DNA of 64,000 bases from CAVVGZ01 sp963841845 (GTDB taxonomy: Bacteria; Chloroflexota; Anaerolineae; Anaerolineales; Anaerolineaceae), in assembly GCA_963841845.1 (NCBI GenBank), contig CAWJEG010000008.1:124001-188000 (forward strand). The letters are read 5' to 3'. Shown here piece by piece: positions 38,085 to 47,510 of the stretch. The notes beneath the pieces are model-generated. The model did not search any database. It worked only from the letters and a program-made list of their open reading frames with translations, and had not been told where the DNA came from. The first letter of the stretch is position 1. Each line of letters begins with the position of its first letter. A program made the position numbers and the translations under genes.

Positions 38085-39626
38085 TTAATTCTCTGGTTTA
38101 TCCACCGATTTTTCATCACTGCGTTCGCGCAGATGGGGAAAAAGGATCACTTCCCGGATGGTCTGGCGATCAGTCAATAACATGGTAAGCCGGTCAATAC
38201 CCATTCCGAAACCACCATTAGGAGGCATGCCGTAGCGCATAGCGCGCAGGTAGTCTTCGTCCATTGGATGTTGCTCCTCATCACCGGCTTCATAGGCGAG
38301 TCCCATTTCATCAAATCTGGCTTCCTGGTCCAATGGATCGTTCAGTTCGGTGAAGGCGTTGCACAATTCCATTCCGCCGATGAATCCTTCAAAGCGTTCA
38401 ACTGTCTGGGGATATCCCGGTTTACTCTTGGCGAGCGGGGAGATATCCCGGGGATAATCGAAAAGGAATGTGGGCTGGATAAGTTTGGGCTCCAGGTAAT
38501 CTCCAAGGAGGGTGTCGATGAGTTTCCCCCGGGGTGTTCCGGGTTTAACCTGGATGCCACGATCGATCATTGCCCGGGCAAGTTCTTCGCCGCTAGGATT
38601 CTGGTCAATATCGATACCAACTGCGTCCATTAATCCAAGGCGCAAATCCAATCGCTTCCAGGGTGGATTTATGTCTATTTGCTGACCTTTAAATGTGAAG
38701 GTGCGTTTACCAATCACTTTATCGCATACCATGACGACCATTTCCTCTGTAAGCTGCATGATTTGCTGGTAATCTGCATATGCCATGTAAAACTCAAGTT
38801 GTGTAAATTCCGGATTATGTTTATAAGAAACACCTTCGTTTCGGAAATCCCGCCCAATCTCATAAACCCGATCAAGCATTCCAACCAGCAGACGTTTAAG
38901 ATACAACTCAAAGGAAATGCGCAAATAGAGATCCTGTTTAAGCTGGTTATGGTGGGTTACGAAAGGCCGTGCGGCTGCACCGCCATAGATGGGTTGCAGG
39001 ATAGGGGTTTCTACTTCCAGAAAACCGTACCCATCCAAAAATTCCCGGATTGTGCGGATAATAGCTGCCCTGGTGCGGAAGATCTCCCGCACATCGGAGT
39101 TGACTGCCAGATCGGCATAACGCTGACGGTAGCGAACCTCGGGATCCTGCAATGTGGCATGGCGGATGATTTGGCCGTCCACTATTTCATCCTTTGCGGC
39201 CGGTAAAGGAGTGACAGCTTTTGCAAGCATCCTGCAGCTGCTGACCCGCAGGGTCACTTCTCCAGTCCTGGTGCGGAAAATCTCACCCGTTGCTTCGATA
39301 AAATCCCCCAGATCAAACAACTCTTTGAAGACTTCAAAAAAACTCTCACCAAGCTCATTTACCCGCAGAAACAACTGCAGTCGTCCCTCACCGTCTTCGA
39401 TATGGGTAAAAAGGACTTTACCCATCGGGCGCAAAGACCGGATTCTTCCGGCAACAGTGACCTGGACGACAGATTCGGGGTTCGAAATGGAACTGTTTTC
39501 ATAAAGCTCAATTGCCTTCAGGGTTGAGTGAGTGGGATGCGCCTGGGTAGGGTAAGGTTCAATACCAGCATTTCGCAGGGATTTGATTTTTTCCAATCGA
39601 ATTTTTTCAAGCTCTGAATATGGCAT
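38085..39626 (-). CDS. lysS: Lysyl-tRNA synthetase, class II
   Basis: A 513-residue enzyme with an N-terminal OB-fold anticodon domain (VTVAGRIRSLRPMGK) and a class II catalytic core: motif 1 around GFLEVETPILQPIYGG, motif 2 in RDFRNEGVSYKHNPEFTQLE, and motif 3 GFGMGIDRLTML. It charges tRNA-Lys. The ATG at 39626 (MPYSELEK) is preferred over 39647 since AAAGGA lies upstream at good spacing. It is convergent with dnaE and lies downstream of greA, separated by a terminator. Intact, no frameshift. Confidence 0.94.
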   Translation of the reverse strand: MPYSELEKIRLEKIKSLRNAGIEPYPTQAHPTHSTLKAIELYENSSISNPESVVQVTVAGRIRSLRPMGKVLFTHIEDGEGRLQLFLRVNELGESFFEVFKELFDLGDFIEATGEIFRTRTGEVTLRVSSCRMLAKAVTPLPAAKDEIVDGQIIRHATLQDPEVRYRQRYADLAVNSDVREIFRTRAAIIRTIREFLDGYGFLEVETPILQPIYGGAAARPFVTHHNQLKQDLYLRISFELYLKRLLVGMLDRVYEIGRDFRNEGVSYKHNPEFTQLEFYMAYADYQQIMQLTEEMVVMVCDKVIGKRTFTFKGQQIDINPPWKRLDLRLGLMDAVGIDIDQNPSGEELARAMIDRGIQVKPGTPRGKLIDTLLGDYLEPKLIQPTFLFDYPRDISPLAKSKPGYPQTVERFEGFIGGMELCNAFTELNDPLDQEARFDEMGLAYEAGDEEQHPMDEDYLRAMRYGMPPNGGFGMGIDRLTMLLTDRQTIREVILFPHLRERSDEKSVDKPEN

Positions 39627-39667
39627 GGTGAATTCCTTTAAAGCCAAATGGTTTCATTATTATACAT

Positions 39668-39699
39668 AAAAAAAACCCGCAGCCCTATCAGGCCGCGGG
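39668..39699 (-). terminator. Rho-independent terminator between greA and lysS
   Basis: On the minus strand CCCGCGGCC pairs with GGGCTGCGGG (one G-U), followed by eight Ts. It ends greA transcription just before the lysS start, so lysS should have its own promoter or depend on read-through. Confidence 0.8.
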
Positions 39700-39723
39700 G
39701 CTGGTTTGTTCGATGGTAATGAT

Positions 39724-40188
39724 TTAATCTACCTTGATAATCCGAACTTTGTAGGATCCCTCTGGAGCATCCACCTGAACAATATCTCCCGCGCGATGGT
39801 TTAGCACTGCCTTACCAAGCGGTGACTCGTTGGATATTTTACCTTTGCGCGGATCTGATTCCGCCGCTCCGACGATAGTGAATAGCTCGGGTTCCATTTC
39901 TTCTTCCTGGATAGTCACTTTGTTGCCAATTTCAACGATAAAGGGATCCAAATCCAATTCGGAGATAATTCGGGCGTTGGCCAGGATTCTTTCCAATTCC
40001 TTGATACGGCCCTCAGTAAATGCCTGTTCATTCTTGGCGGCTTCGTATTCAGCATTTTCTATTAAATCCCCATCCTCCATGGCTTCATGAAGGCGTAATG
40101 CAATTTCCTCACGCTTTACGGTGCGAAGATGATCCAGTTCATCCTGAAGTTTTTGGTATCCCTCTTTTGTCAAAAATGTCGCAGGCAT
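39724..40188 (-). CDS. greA: Transcription elongation factor GreA
   Basis: A 154-residue protein with the N-terminal antiparallel coiled coil (about residues 8-75, including the tip DGDLIENAEYEAAKNE with acidic residues) and the C-terminal FKBP-like domain (ESPLGKAVLNHRAGDIVQV). GreA rescues backtracked RNA polymerase by stimulating transcript cleavage. The greA-lysS pairing is common among bacteria. Confidence 0.95.
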   Translation of the reverse strand: MPATFLTKEGYQKLQDELDHLRTVKREEIALRLHEAMEDGDLIENAEYEAAKNEQAFTEGRIKELERILANARIISELDLDPFIVEIGNKVTIQEEEMEPELFTIVGAAESDPRKGKISNESPLGKAVLNHRAGDIVQVDAPEGSYKVRIIKVD

Positions 40189-40263
40189 CGTGTAAATCCC
40201 TTATTCTTCCTTATTCAATTTTTTTCCGGATTTTTCCTGATGGACAATATCATTACAGATAAT

Positions 40264-40288
40264 AAAAAACACTCGTTAGTGAGCGTTT
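40264..40288 (-). terminator. Terminator downstream of the 2-oxoacid oxidoreductase operon
   Basis: On the minus strand ACGCTC pairs with GAGTGT (one G-U) around ACTAAC, followed by TTTTTATT. It lies about 210 bases past the gamma-subunit stop and just before greA. Confidence 0.6.
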
Positions 40289-40495
40289 TACCAATTGAAT
40301 GTCCCGGAAAGTAGATGGCTATTTATCTTGACCCAATATTAGCATACAATGGGAGGGTTTGCAAGGTAAAAGCAGAGAGAGGAAAAAGAGAGTGTGCCAG
40401 AATATGGACCTCTGAATTCAATCCTCCTGACCGAGAAAAATAATGACTAACTAATAACCCTCAGATTAGCTGCCATATCTTCCACCAGGTTGGTT

Positions 40496-41044
40496 TTATT
40501 CTATTTCCGATGCGAGATAAGTTGCACCCTTGCGAATTGCCTCACAATTTTTGGTAAACAGATGTTGATGCCTTTCAGGTAAATGTTCCTTGAGTGCTTT
40601 TTCAACCGCTTCAATGGGGAGAATCGGTTGGTTAGCAAGTAATCCCCCAAGCATAAACATATTTGCCATACGCTTATCCCCTAATGTTTCGGCAAGTTCA
40701 TTGGCGGGGATTTCTACAACTTTAATGTCTCGGCGGGTCACCGGACGGTTGACCATGGATGCGTTGATAACCAAGGTGCCCTGGGATTGAATGCCCATTT
40801 CATATTTATCCAGCGAGGGCAGGTTCATGGCAATGACTACCTTGGGGTGGTTGACAATCGGTGCGCCGATTTCTTCATCGGCAATGACAACTGTGCAATT
40901 GGCGGTTCCACCTCTCATTTCAGGCCCATAGGAAGGGAACCAGGTGACTTCGAAACCCTGATCCATTCCAGCGTATGCCAGGATCTGGCCTGCAAACAGG
41001 ATTCCCTGACCTCCAAAACCGGCAATGATGATTTCTGTCTCCAT
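40496..41044 (-). CDS. 2-Oxoacid:ferredoxin oxidoreductase, gamma subunit
   Basis: A 182-residue protein of the gamma/catalytic-domain family: IIIAGFGGQGILFAGQILAY at the N-terminus and SYGPEMRGGTANC, followed by VIADEEIGAPIV. It belongs to the enzyme that converts a 2-oxoacid and coenzyme A to acyl-CoA with reduction of ferredoxin. It is the last gene of a four-gene leftward operon (delta, alpha, beta, gamma), 15 bases after the beta gene. The arrangement fits 2-oxoglutarate (Kor) or 2-ketoisovalerate (Vor) enzymes; sequence alone does not decide. Confidence 0.9.
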   Translation of the reverse strand: METEIIIAGFGGQGILFAGQILAYAGMDQGFEVTWFPSYGPEMRGGTANCTVVIADEEIGAPIVNHPKVVIAMNLPSLDKYEMGIQSQGTLVINASMVNRPVTRRDIKVVEIPANELAETLGDKRMANMFMLGGLLANQPILPIEAVEKALKEHLPERHQHLFTKNCEAIRKGATYLASEIE

Positions 41045-41059
41045 TACCTCAACCCCTTT

Positions 41060-41842
41060 CTAGATTTTGATTGCATTAAGGGCAGGGTTCACTTTATAAT
41101 CCCCGACCGGGTAATAGGGGAGCATGGCTTCTTCAACCCATTTCAATGCCTGCCCGGGGGTAATACCCCAGTTGGTTGGACAGGATGAGAGCAGCTCCAC
41201 CATGGAAAAACCCAATCCTCTCACCTGGGTTTCAAATGCCAGCCGGATCGCTTTTTTTGCCAAGCGGATGTTTTTAGGATCATGCAGGCTGCGGCGGACA
41301 ACATATCCGGCGCCATCCAGGGTTGCCAGCATTTCCGATGCCCGGATTGGAAATCCCATCGTTTCCACGTCCCTTCCCAATGGGGAGGAGGTCGTCTTTT
41401 GCCCGGGCAGGGTTGTGGGAGCCATTTGACCTCCCGTCATGGCATAATTGGTATTATTGATAAAAATAACGGTGATGCTTTCACCGCGCGCTGCGGCATG
41501 GACAATTTCACCCGTACCGATGGAGATCATATCCCCATCTCCCTGGTAGGTAAAAACAACCCGGTCTGGAAGGACCCGTTTGACCCCGGTTGCCATTGCC
41601 GGAGCCCTGCCATGGGGTGCCTGTACAAAATCACAATCGAAATAATTATAGGCAAATGCTGAGCAGCCTACGGATGCCACACCGATCGTTTTCTCCCTGA
41701 TCCCCATTTCATCGAGGACTTCGGAAACCAGGCGATGGGCAATCCCATGTGTACACCCGGGGCAGTAGTGGGTGGAAATATCGGCCATTGCTTGCGGACG
41801 CTGGTAGACTATCTGTTCATTTATGAGGTTTGTCTCTAACAT
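41060..41842 (-). CDS. 2-Oxoacid:ferredoxin oxidoreductase, beta (TPP-binding) subunit
   Basis: A 260-residue protein with HYCPGCTHGIAHRLV at the N-terminus and the thiamine-diphosphate motif GDGDMISIGTGEIVHAA, then NNTNYAMTGGQMAPTT. It binds TPP and carries the decarboxylation site together with the alpha subunit. It starts nine bases after the alpha stop. The subunit lacks the extended cysteine set of pyruvate enzymes, consistent with a separate delta ferredoxin subunit. Confidence 0.92.
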   Translation of the reverse strand: MLETNLINEQIVYQRPQAMADISTHYCPGCTHGIAHRLVSEVLDEMGIREKTIGVASVGCSAFAYNYFDCDFVQAPHGRAPAMATGVKRVLPDRVVFTYQGDGDMISIGTGEIVHAAARGESITVIFINNTNYAMTGGQMAPTTLPGQKTTSSPLGRDVETMGFPIRASEMLATLDGAGYVVRRSLHDPKNIRLAKKAIRLAFETQVRGLGFSMVELLSSCPTNWGITPGQALKWVEEAMLPYYPVGDYKVNPALNAIKI

Positions 41843-41851
41843 GATCCACTC

Positions 41852-42967
41852 CTATCCGGTGATGCTCGTAATGTAATCAAACCAGCGGTGCCTTGGGTGG
41901 ATTTCCATGTGTTCCACCGGCTCAAGCATATTCTTGATGGCCCCCAGGATTTCCTCGGTGAAAGGCACCATACCTCCCATGCGGCCGTAAAAATCAATCC
42001 TGGTCACTTCGTGGGAGGTTTTTATTACATCCTCCAGCATCTGGCCACCATTCATTTCTACAACAAGGATACCATCCACTTTTTGCGCCAATTCCTCGAT
42101 TTCCTTCTCCGGGAAAGGGTTCAGTGAGATGGGCCGCAGCAAGCCAACCGGGATGCCAAGCTGGCGGGCCTTTCTTACTGCAGAAAGGGCAATCCTTCCG
42201 ACAGATCCAAAGCTGATGACAGCAAAGCGGGCATCATCCAGGTAGTAGTCCCGGTAGCGGACCTCTTTTTCACGAATCTCTTCGTATCTTTTCAGCAGCC
42301 GGATATTCAGGATCTCCATTTCTCGCGGTTCAAGATATATTGAGGTAAGTTTGCGCGGTTCACGCCCTATTGCACCGGAAACACTCCAATCCGGATGCTT
42401 GTTTTCAACTGGGCGCATGGGGGGCATCTCAGCCGGTTCCATCAGCTGTCCAATGCTCCCATCTGCCAGGACAATCACAATGGAGCGGTATTTTTCAGCC
42501 AGATCAAATGCCTGGTAGGTCATATCAATTGCTTCCTGGACACTGGATGGAGCCAGCACAATGGGGTAATAATCTCCATGTCCATGACCGTGGACAATCT
42601 GGTTGTAGTCTGCCTGTGCCGGGGCAATATTTCCAAGACCAGGCCCGCCGCGCATAACGTCCACCAGAACAACCGGAACTTCTGTCCCAGCAATGAATGA
42701 TAAACCCTCAGCCATGAGGCTGACTCCCGGACTTGAGGAGGTGCTCATCACTTTTACACCTGTGCAGGCTGCCCCGTAGACCATATTGATAGCACCAAGT
42801 TCACTCTCTGCCTGCAGGAACACTCTACCCAAAGCAGGCATGCGATGGGACATCCACTCCAGTATCTCGGTCTGGGGAGTTATAGGATAACCAAAATACG
42901 CCTGCAAACCAGCCCGGATCGCAGCTTCGGCAATAGCTTCATTTCCCTTCATCAGCATGCGGGCCAT
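41852..42967 (-). CDS. 2-Oxoacid:ferredoxin oxidoreductase, alpha subunit
   Basis: A 371-residue protein. The N-terminal GNEAIAEAAIRAGLQAYFGY and PITPQTEILEWM are typical of the KorA/VorB group, with EGLSFIAGTEVPVVLVDVMR in the middle. It pairs with the beta subunit to form the active site. It is preceded by the delta ferredoxin gene by nine bases, in the order delta-alpha-beta-gamma. Confidence 0.92.
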   Translation of the reverse strand: MARMLMKGNEAIAEAAIRAGLQAYFGYPITPQTEILEWMSHRMPALGRVFLQAESELGAINMVYGAACTGVKVMSTSSSPGVSLMAEGLSFIAGTEVPVVLVDVMRGGPGLGNIAPAQADYNQIVHGHGHGDYYPIVLAPSSVQEAIDMTYQAFDLAEKYRSIVIVLADGSIGQLMEPAEMPPMRPVENKHPDWSVSGAIGREPRKLTSIYLEPREMEILNIRLLKRYEEIREKEVRYRDYYLDDARFAVISFGSVGRIALSAVRKARQLGIPVGLLRPISLNPFPEKEIEELAQKVDGILVVEMNGGQMLEDVIKTSHEVTRIDFYGRMGGMVPFTEEILGAIKNMLEPVEHMEIHPRHRWFDYITSITG

Positions 42968-42976
42968 TCTTATCTC

Positions 42977-43219
42977 CTATCCTTCCTTGGAAACTTTTTG
43001 GAGTAATTCGCGGTAAACAGTAATTGCCGCTTCCGGGCAGATAATGGCGCAAATACCGCACCCTGTACAACCTTCGGCAATCAGCTCGGCAGGGTGATAA
43101 CCTCTGATATTGATCCTATCTTTTGATAGATCCAAGACCCCCTGCGGGCATTCTTCAATACATAAACGACATCCTTTACAATAGTTATCGGTAACAACAA
43201 TCCGTCCCTTAACGGGCAT
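42977..43219 (-). CDS. 2-Oxoacid:ferredoxin oxidoreductase, delta (2[4Fe-4S]) subunit
   Basis: An 80-residue ferredoxin with two cluster motifs, CKGCRLCIEECP and CTGCGICAIICP. It transfers electrons from the TPP site to external ferredoxin. It is the first gene of the operon; AAAGGAGG lies just before its ATG. Confidence 0.9.
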   Translation of the reverse strand: MPVKGRIVVTDNYCKGCRLCIEECPQGVLDLSKDRINIRGYHPAELIAEGCTGCGICAIICPEAAITVYRELLQKVSKEG

Positions 43220-43638
43220 TCACGCCTCCTTTTGGAGTTAATTAAGTCAGTCTTGCGGGGGATTTTTGTATTTTGCATTCTATCTATTTTATTTCTGTCT
43301 TCTTTTCATAGATATTATCCTATTATTTAGTCATTAAAGAAAGTGTCAACCTTCCCTACTGATCGTTACGCAAAGCTAACAGGTTTCATGGATTTTGGTT
43401 TTCTTTATAGGGGGTGGAAGTTTGCATTTATGGATAACACATGAGTTCCCAAAGTTCTCAACCGAATATGTGGACCCGCCTCTGATCAGCAATACGCTTC
43501 TATAGACAGTCTTTAAACCGTTAATTTGGCTGGCACGGCTTCCCAACAGGATACTGGAGAAAATTTTACTACTGCTCCCAGGTTATTTGAAATGGGAACC
43601 TTCTGACATCAGGTTAAAAAGATAGCCTTGGGGAAACG
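43220..43638. other. Intergenic region, no gene seen
   Basis: Upstream region of the oxidoreductase operon on one side and downstream of the SDR gene on the other. No coding frame or clear RNA is seen; a promoter for the operon must lie here but I cannot place it with confidence. Confidence 0.35.
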
Positions 43639-44412
43639 TTATCTATTGCGGAGACGCGTGCTTATTTTTGAAAAAAGATGCCCAAGTGTCATTGGAAAAT
43701 GGAAAGCAAAAAATAAATAGGTGGCGGTGTAGAAATCAGGGGTGATGGTGGACTGCCTGGATTCGATTTTTCGGGCCAACTTTTTCCCGATCATATCTGG
43801 TTTTGCCATTAGTTCCCGGGGAAAGCGTATTGCAGAAGTGGATTGCGTAGCTGTAAGGGGCGGATGAATCAGATTAACCGTTATCCCGTAGGGTGCAAGT
43901 TCATATGCAAGGGTCCGGGAAACAGCTTCAACAGCCCCCTTGGTGGAGGTGTAACCCGCGAGAGAGGAATGCCCGGTGATACCAATTCCCGAACTGACGT
44001 TGTGGATCAAGCCGCTGCCCTGACTTTTCATAATTGGCAATACCGCCTTGATCAAGTTTAAATATCCGAAATAATTCACCTCAAAGTCCTGGCGAATGCT
44101 GTCCAGCGTGCGATCTTCAAAAGGCTGGAAAACCACCTGGCAGGCATTATTAACCAGTATATCGATCCTGCCCCAGGTTTGAAAAATGTGTTGGACTGCC
44201 TGGTTCACCTGGTCCTCATCACTGACGCTGCATCGGATGGGAAGCAGATGCTGTGGATATTTCCCGGCAAGCTTAAGTAAAGCATCGATATGGATGTCGA
44301 TGGCTCCAACCCGGTAGCCATCAGCGACCAGCGCCGTGAGCATATGGTAGCCAATCCCATTTTCCGCCCCGGTGAGGATGATTACCTGTTTTTTACAGAT
44401 TGCATCACTCAT
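43639..44412 (-). CDS. Short-chain dehydrogenase/reductase
   Basis: A 257-residue classical SDR. TGAENGIGYH is the nucleotide-binding motif, LVNNACQV corresponds to NNAG (with Gly replaced by Cys), and the catalytic serine and YTSTK follow. The C-terminus has a hydrophobic stretch (FYTATYLFFAFHFPMT), which suggests membrane association. The ATG at 44412 is preferred over a TTG one codon upstream. Substrate unknown. Confidence 0.85.
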   Translation of the reverse strand: MSDAICKKQVIILTGAENGIGYHMLTALVADGYRVGAIDIHIDALLKLAGKYPQHLLPIRCSVSDEDQVNQAVQHIFQTWGRIDILVNNACQVVFQPFEDRTLDSIRQDFEVNYFGYLNLIKAVLPIMKSQGSGLIHNVSSGIGITGHSSLAGYTSTKGAVEAVSRTLAYELAPYGITVNLIHPPLTATQSTSAIRFPRELMAKPDMIGKKLARKIESRQSTITPDFYTATYLFFAFHFPMTLGHLFSKISTRLRNR

Positions 44413-44453
44413 CAATGATACGGCCTTTGATCAATAATCGCCCACACAGTAAG

Positions 44454-44466
44454 CCCCACTGTGGGG
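44454..44466. repeat. Short perfect inverted repeat downstream of the editing-protein gene
   Basis: CCCCAC and GTGGGG separated by one base, between the SDR and AlaX-type genes. No U-run, so its role is unclear. Confidence 0.35.
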
Positions 44467-44482
44467 TGTTTCACAAATGTTT

Positions 44483-45205
44483 TCAGGGTTCTAATTCGAC
44501 ATAAATCCGCTTATTAATTTTCCCCTTGCTTTTATAATCCGGGATCCGGATTATGCCAACCTCTGCTGTATTATGGACGTGAGTGCCTCCATCCGCCTGG
44601 AGATCCAGGCCTACAATTTCGATGGTGCGAACCTCATTTATTCCGGGAGGGAGCAGGTTGATTTTTGTGCGGATCAGGTCTGGAATTTGAAATGCGATAT
44701 CCCGGGGAAGAATCTGGACTTTTACCTGCCTGGCAGCAGCAACTTCTTTATTGACTGCCTGCTCAATAACGGCGACCAGATCTTTGGTTAAGGCTTCAAA
44801 CTCAAAATCCATGCGGCCTTTGAGTGGTTCCATATCCCCACCGGTTACCTGGGCGCCGAAATCCCTGAAAATTACACCGCATAAGATATGCATGGCAGTA
44901 TGGGTGCGCATATTCTGATAGCGTCTCTCCCAGTTTAGAGTGACCGTTACAGGGGACCCAATTTCGGGAAGCCTGCCATCCGTTTCCAGGATATGCCAGA
45001 TGCCTTCCGGTCCTTTTTGTGCTCGGGATACCGGAAAAATTTTCCCCCCGACCGATAATGTTCCGGTGTCATACTGCTGACCACCCCCACCCGGAAAGAA
45101 AATTGTCTGGTCGAGGATCACACGGTGGTTATCTTCATCGACTACCTGGATAACAGCAGACGTTTCCTTCATGAAGCTGTCAGTATGGTAGAGTAATATT
45201 GTCAT
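44483..45205 (-). CDS. Alanyl-tRNA editing protein (AlaX type)
   Basis: A 240-residue protein with the AlaRS editing fold: TIFFPGGGGQQYDTG, the zinc-binding HTAMH, and GGTHVHNTAEVG. Such stand-alone domains hydrolyse Ser-tRNA-Ala or Gly-tRNA-Ala formed by mischarging. The residue usually reported as Cys before GGTH is Asp here (ADGGTH), a variation that I believe also occurs in other AlaX proteins. It is not adjacent to alaS. Confidence 0.87.
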   Translation of the reverse strand: MTILLYHTDSFMKETSAVIQVVDEDNHRVILDQTIFFPGGGGQQYDTGTLSVGGKIFPVSRAQKGPEGIWHILETDGRLPEIGSPVTVTLNWERRYQNMRTHTAMHILCGVIFRDFGAQVTGGDMEPLKGRMDFEFEALTKDLVAVIEQAVNKEVAAARQVKVQILPRDIAFQIPDLIRTKINLLPPGINEVRTIEIVGLDLQADGGTHVHNTAEVGIIRIPDYKSKGKINKRIYVELEP

Positions 45206-45770
45206 TTAAGAGCCTTCCTGAATGGTCGTTGCATCATTATGATTTTACACAGGTTAAATGATTGTAAATCCACATACACGAAAAAGTTAAAGGAATCCTC
45301 GTTTCATTGTAATCGATTCAGCGGGTTACTGGCCACCAGGGCAGCAAATCCATGGAGCAGGGTCAGTTTCCCGTTGGTAGTATCATGGCTGGTAAGATTC
45401 CAAAGGAAATCTGTCAGTTTTCTGCAAGCCCACCCGAAGCCGGGAAGGATAACTGCGAATGATGGGATTTAAACGCACCGGCACCCGCCTTCCCGCCAGG
45501 GGAAAAGGAGGCATATCCGCATGGGTAATGAAAAACTTAAACTAAATTAGGGAGAGGGCGAAATCGATCCGGGGATGATTTTGTGTGGACAGCGGAGATT
45601 TCCCAGGCCCATGTCGCGAGTAACCCCTACGATTTTTCCCCAGGAAATTTACCAGGTTATACACCTACAGGAGAATGATAAATAACTCCGGCAGCCAGAT
45701 TTATACCAGATAATATCCGGATGGTCTGCTGACGGAGAAATTGAATTGGGTATCAGTCAATCTATCAAGA
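45206..45770. other. Intergenic region of about 560 bases, no gene seen
   Basis: Neither strand shows a frame with recognisable protein character; no RNA, repeat or promoter is convincing. It may hold decayed coding sequence. Confidence 0.35.
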
Positions 45771-46236
45771 TCAGATCTTCCGGCCGCCCCTCAATCGAGC
45801 TTGCAGCGCTGTCAGTTCTTCACTTTTGCCCTCATGAGCCAGTTTTGCCTGCTCGGACCAGGTTTGTGATCTTCCGGTGATTAATCCGGCATCCGCTAAT
45901 ACCCGGTCGAGTTTTTCAGAGCTGGTATTTGCCAGGTCGGAAAAGGTATAGATGCCAGCCTGATTGAGAATACCAGCAATTTTTGGCCCAATGCCTTCGA
46001 TAAGCTGGAGGTTGTCCGGAACGTGGGGAGGGTGCCGCTTCAGCAGCAGGCACGCCTTCATCCGGATTAAGGTTAGTGGATTGCACCTTCTGTTCTATTG
46101 GAGGTTCAACATTTTTTTCACCAGCCGGTTGATCTTTACTTTTGGGTTTCATTAAAAATTCCTTGATAACAATTATCATCAAGAGAATGGAAAACACAGC
46201 AAGGAGAAGATACAAAAAAACGGGAGTACGTTCCAT
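45771..46236 (-). CDS. Membrane-anchored helix-hairpin-helix protein (one frameshift)
   Basis: The N-terminus has one membrane segment (VFLYLLLAVFSILLMIIVI, about residues 6-24), then a basic, polar linker. At about 46020 the frame changes and continues as VPDNLQLIEGIGPKIAGIL, a helix-hairpin-helix of the DUF4332/RPL4-like group, ending LTALQARLRGGRKI. Joined length is about 154. The domain binds DNA or proteins in other contexts. A second protein of the same class is encoded next to it at 46350, so the pair probably works together. Confidence 0.75.
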
Positions 46237-46349
46237 TTATTAAACCCCTATGGTGGATACTTTTAAGATATCTACCCGGATACTAAGAAGATTTTAGAGC
46301 CCGTCATCAGGTGATAACGGGCATTTTAAGTGTCATGCGACTTGATATT

Positions 46350-46754
46350 CTAATAAAAAAGTGCACGGGGCAGTTTTTTAGCCTGCTCAATCCAGTTAGC
46401 TACCTGTTTTTTGGTAGGCAGCTTGCGAACCAGTTTCTTTTCCATATTGGTTTTTACCAGTGCATCAAAGAGATGGTCAGCGTTCCTCTGGGCAAGCTCT
46501 GGAACCGTATCCACCCCAGCTTCTTCAAGGAGGTCTGAATATTCTTCATGCACACCTTTAATCCGGAAAAGATCCACGTGGTTGACCCATTCCAAGATTA
46601 AAGATATGGCTATACCAGATTTCTCGGCGATTTCTTGCCGGCCTTTCGGTGTGGACCCAATCTTGAGCAGTGTGTCGGTAGAACCAATTCCGGCATCCTT
46701 CAGCTTCTGCGCAAAAACCGGACCAATTCCTTCTACATCCAATAATTTTGACAT
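46350..46754 (-). CDS. DUF4332 helix-hairpin-helix protein
   Basis: A 134-residue protein made of two helix-hairpin-helix units: LLDVEGIGPVFAQKLKDAGI at the N-terminus and FRIKGVHEEYSDLLEEAGVD in the middle. DUF4332 has no proven function; related domains bind nucleic acid without sequence preference. A ribosome site CTGGAGG precedes the ATG. It lies 113 bases upstream of the membrane-anchored HHH gene in the same direction. Confidence 0.82.
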   Translation of the reverse strand: MSKLLDVEGIGPVFAQKLKDAGIGSTDTLLKIGSTPKGRQEIAEKSGIAISLILEWVNHVDLFRIKGVHEEYSDLLEEAGVDTVPELAQRNADHLFDALVKTNMEKKLVRKLPTKKQVANWIEQAKKLPRALFY

Positions 46755-47066
46755 TTTTTCCTCCAGGAATTATTTTTGGTGATATTTAATCTGCTTATGT
46801 TTAACTTTACATCAAAACGAATAGAAATGTAAATTAATATATTTAGTATTTTGCAAAATTTGTTGACTCAATTATTAATTACCAGTCGTTGGGTGATTTG
46901 GGATTCGTCAAATCTGAAAGGAGCAAATTTGCTGCGGAGTATTCGATATATACCCGGATAATGGAAATTTATTGATTTGAAGCCAAAATGCAGCTTTTAT
47001 CAACGCACCTGCCCGCTGCATGGGATACCCTGCCCACAAATATTTTTGACATTAAAATACAATCAT
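46755..47066. other. Intergenic region, no gene seen
   Basis: AT-rich, with no credible coding frame or RNA gene. It lies between the DUF4332 gene (leftward) and the end of the arsenate reductase gene. Confidence 0.35.
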
Positions 47067-47510
47067 TTAAGGATTTTCAATTTCCCAATGGAGGATTGCG
47101 TTTGGGATTTGGTCGGCAATATCCTGGCGGACTTTCCTGAAGGCTTGCAGGATTTCCTCCTCACTTCCGCTGGCTTTTGCCGGATCAGGGAAGCCGAGAT
47201 GCATTTTCCCGCCTTTCCCTAACCAGATGGGACAATTCTCGGCGGCATCATCGCAAACCGTTATCACCAGGTTAAACGGGATATCTCTGAACTGGTCAGT
47301 AGATTTTGAATATCCTTCATGTATAATGCCGATTTCATGAAGTACCTGTATGGCGAGGGGGTGGACAAAGCCGGCTGGTTTCGTGCCGGCGCTGAAGGCC
47401 TGCCAGCCGGGTAGGACATGGTTAATGATGGCTTCTGCCATCTGGGACCGGCAGGAATTGCCGGTACAGAGGAAAAGCACCTTCTTTTTTTGTGGCGTTT
47501 GGCTATTCAT
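47067..47510 (-). CDS. arsC: Arsenate reductase, thioredoxin-coupled type
   Basis: A 147-residue protein of the low-molecular-weight phosphatase fold. The P-loop is LCTGNSCRSQMAE with nucleophile Cys15 and Arg21. The redox cysteines are Cys86 and Cys93 in VCDDAAENCP, and Asp109 lies in FPDPAK. These four residues define the thioredoxin-linked ArsC that reduces arsenate to arsenite. ArsM and a thioredoxin-like protein are encoded nearby; no arsenite pump or ArsR is seen in the window. Confidence 0.88.
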   Translation of the reverse strand: MNSQTPQKKKVLFLCTGNSCRSQMAEAIINHVLPGWQAFSAGTKPAGFVHPLAIQVLHEIGIIHEGYSKSTDQFRDIPFNLVITVCDDAAENCPIWLGKGGKMHLGFPDPAKASGSEEEILQAFRKVRQDIADQIPNAILHWEIENP

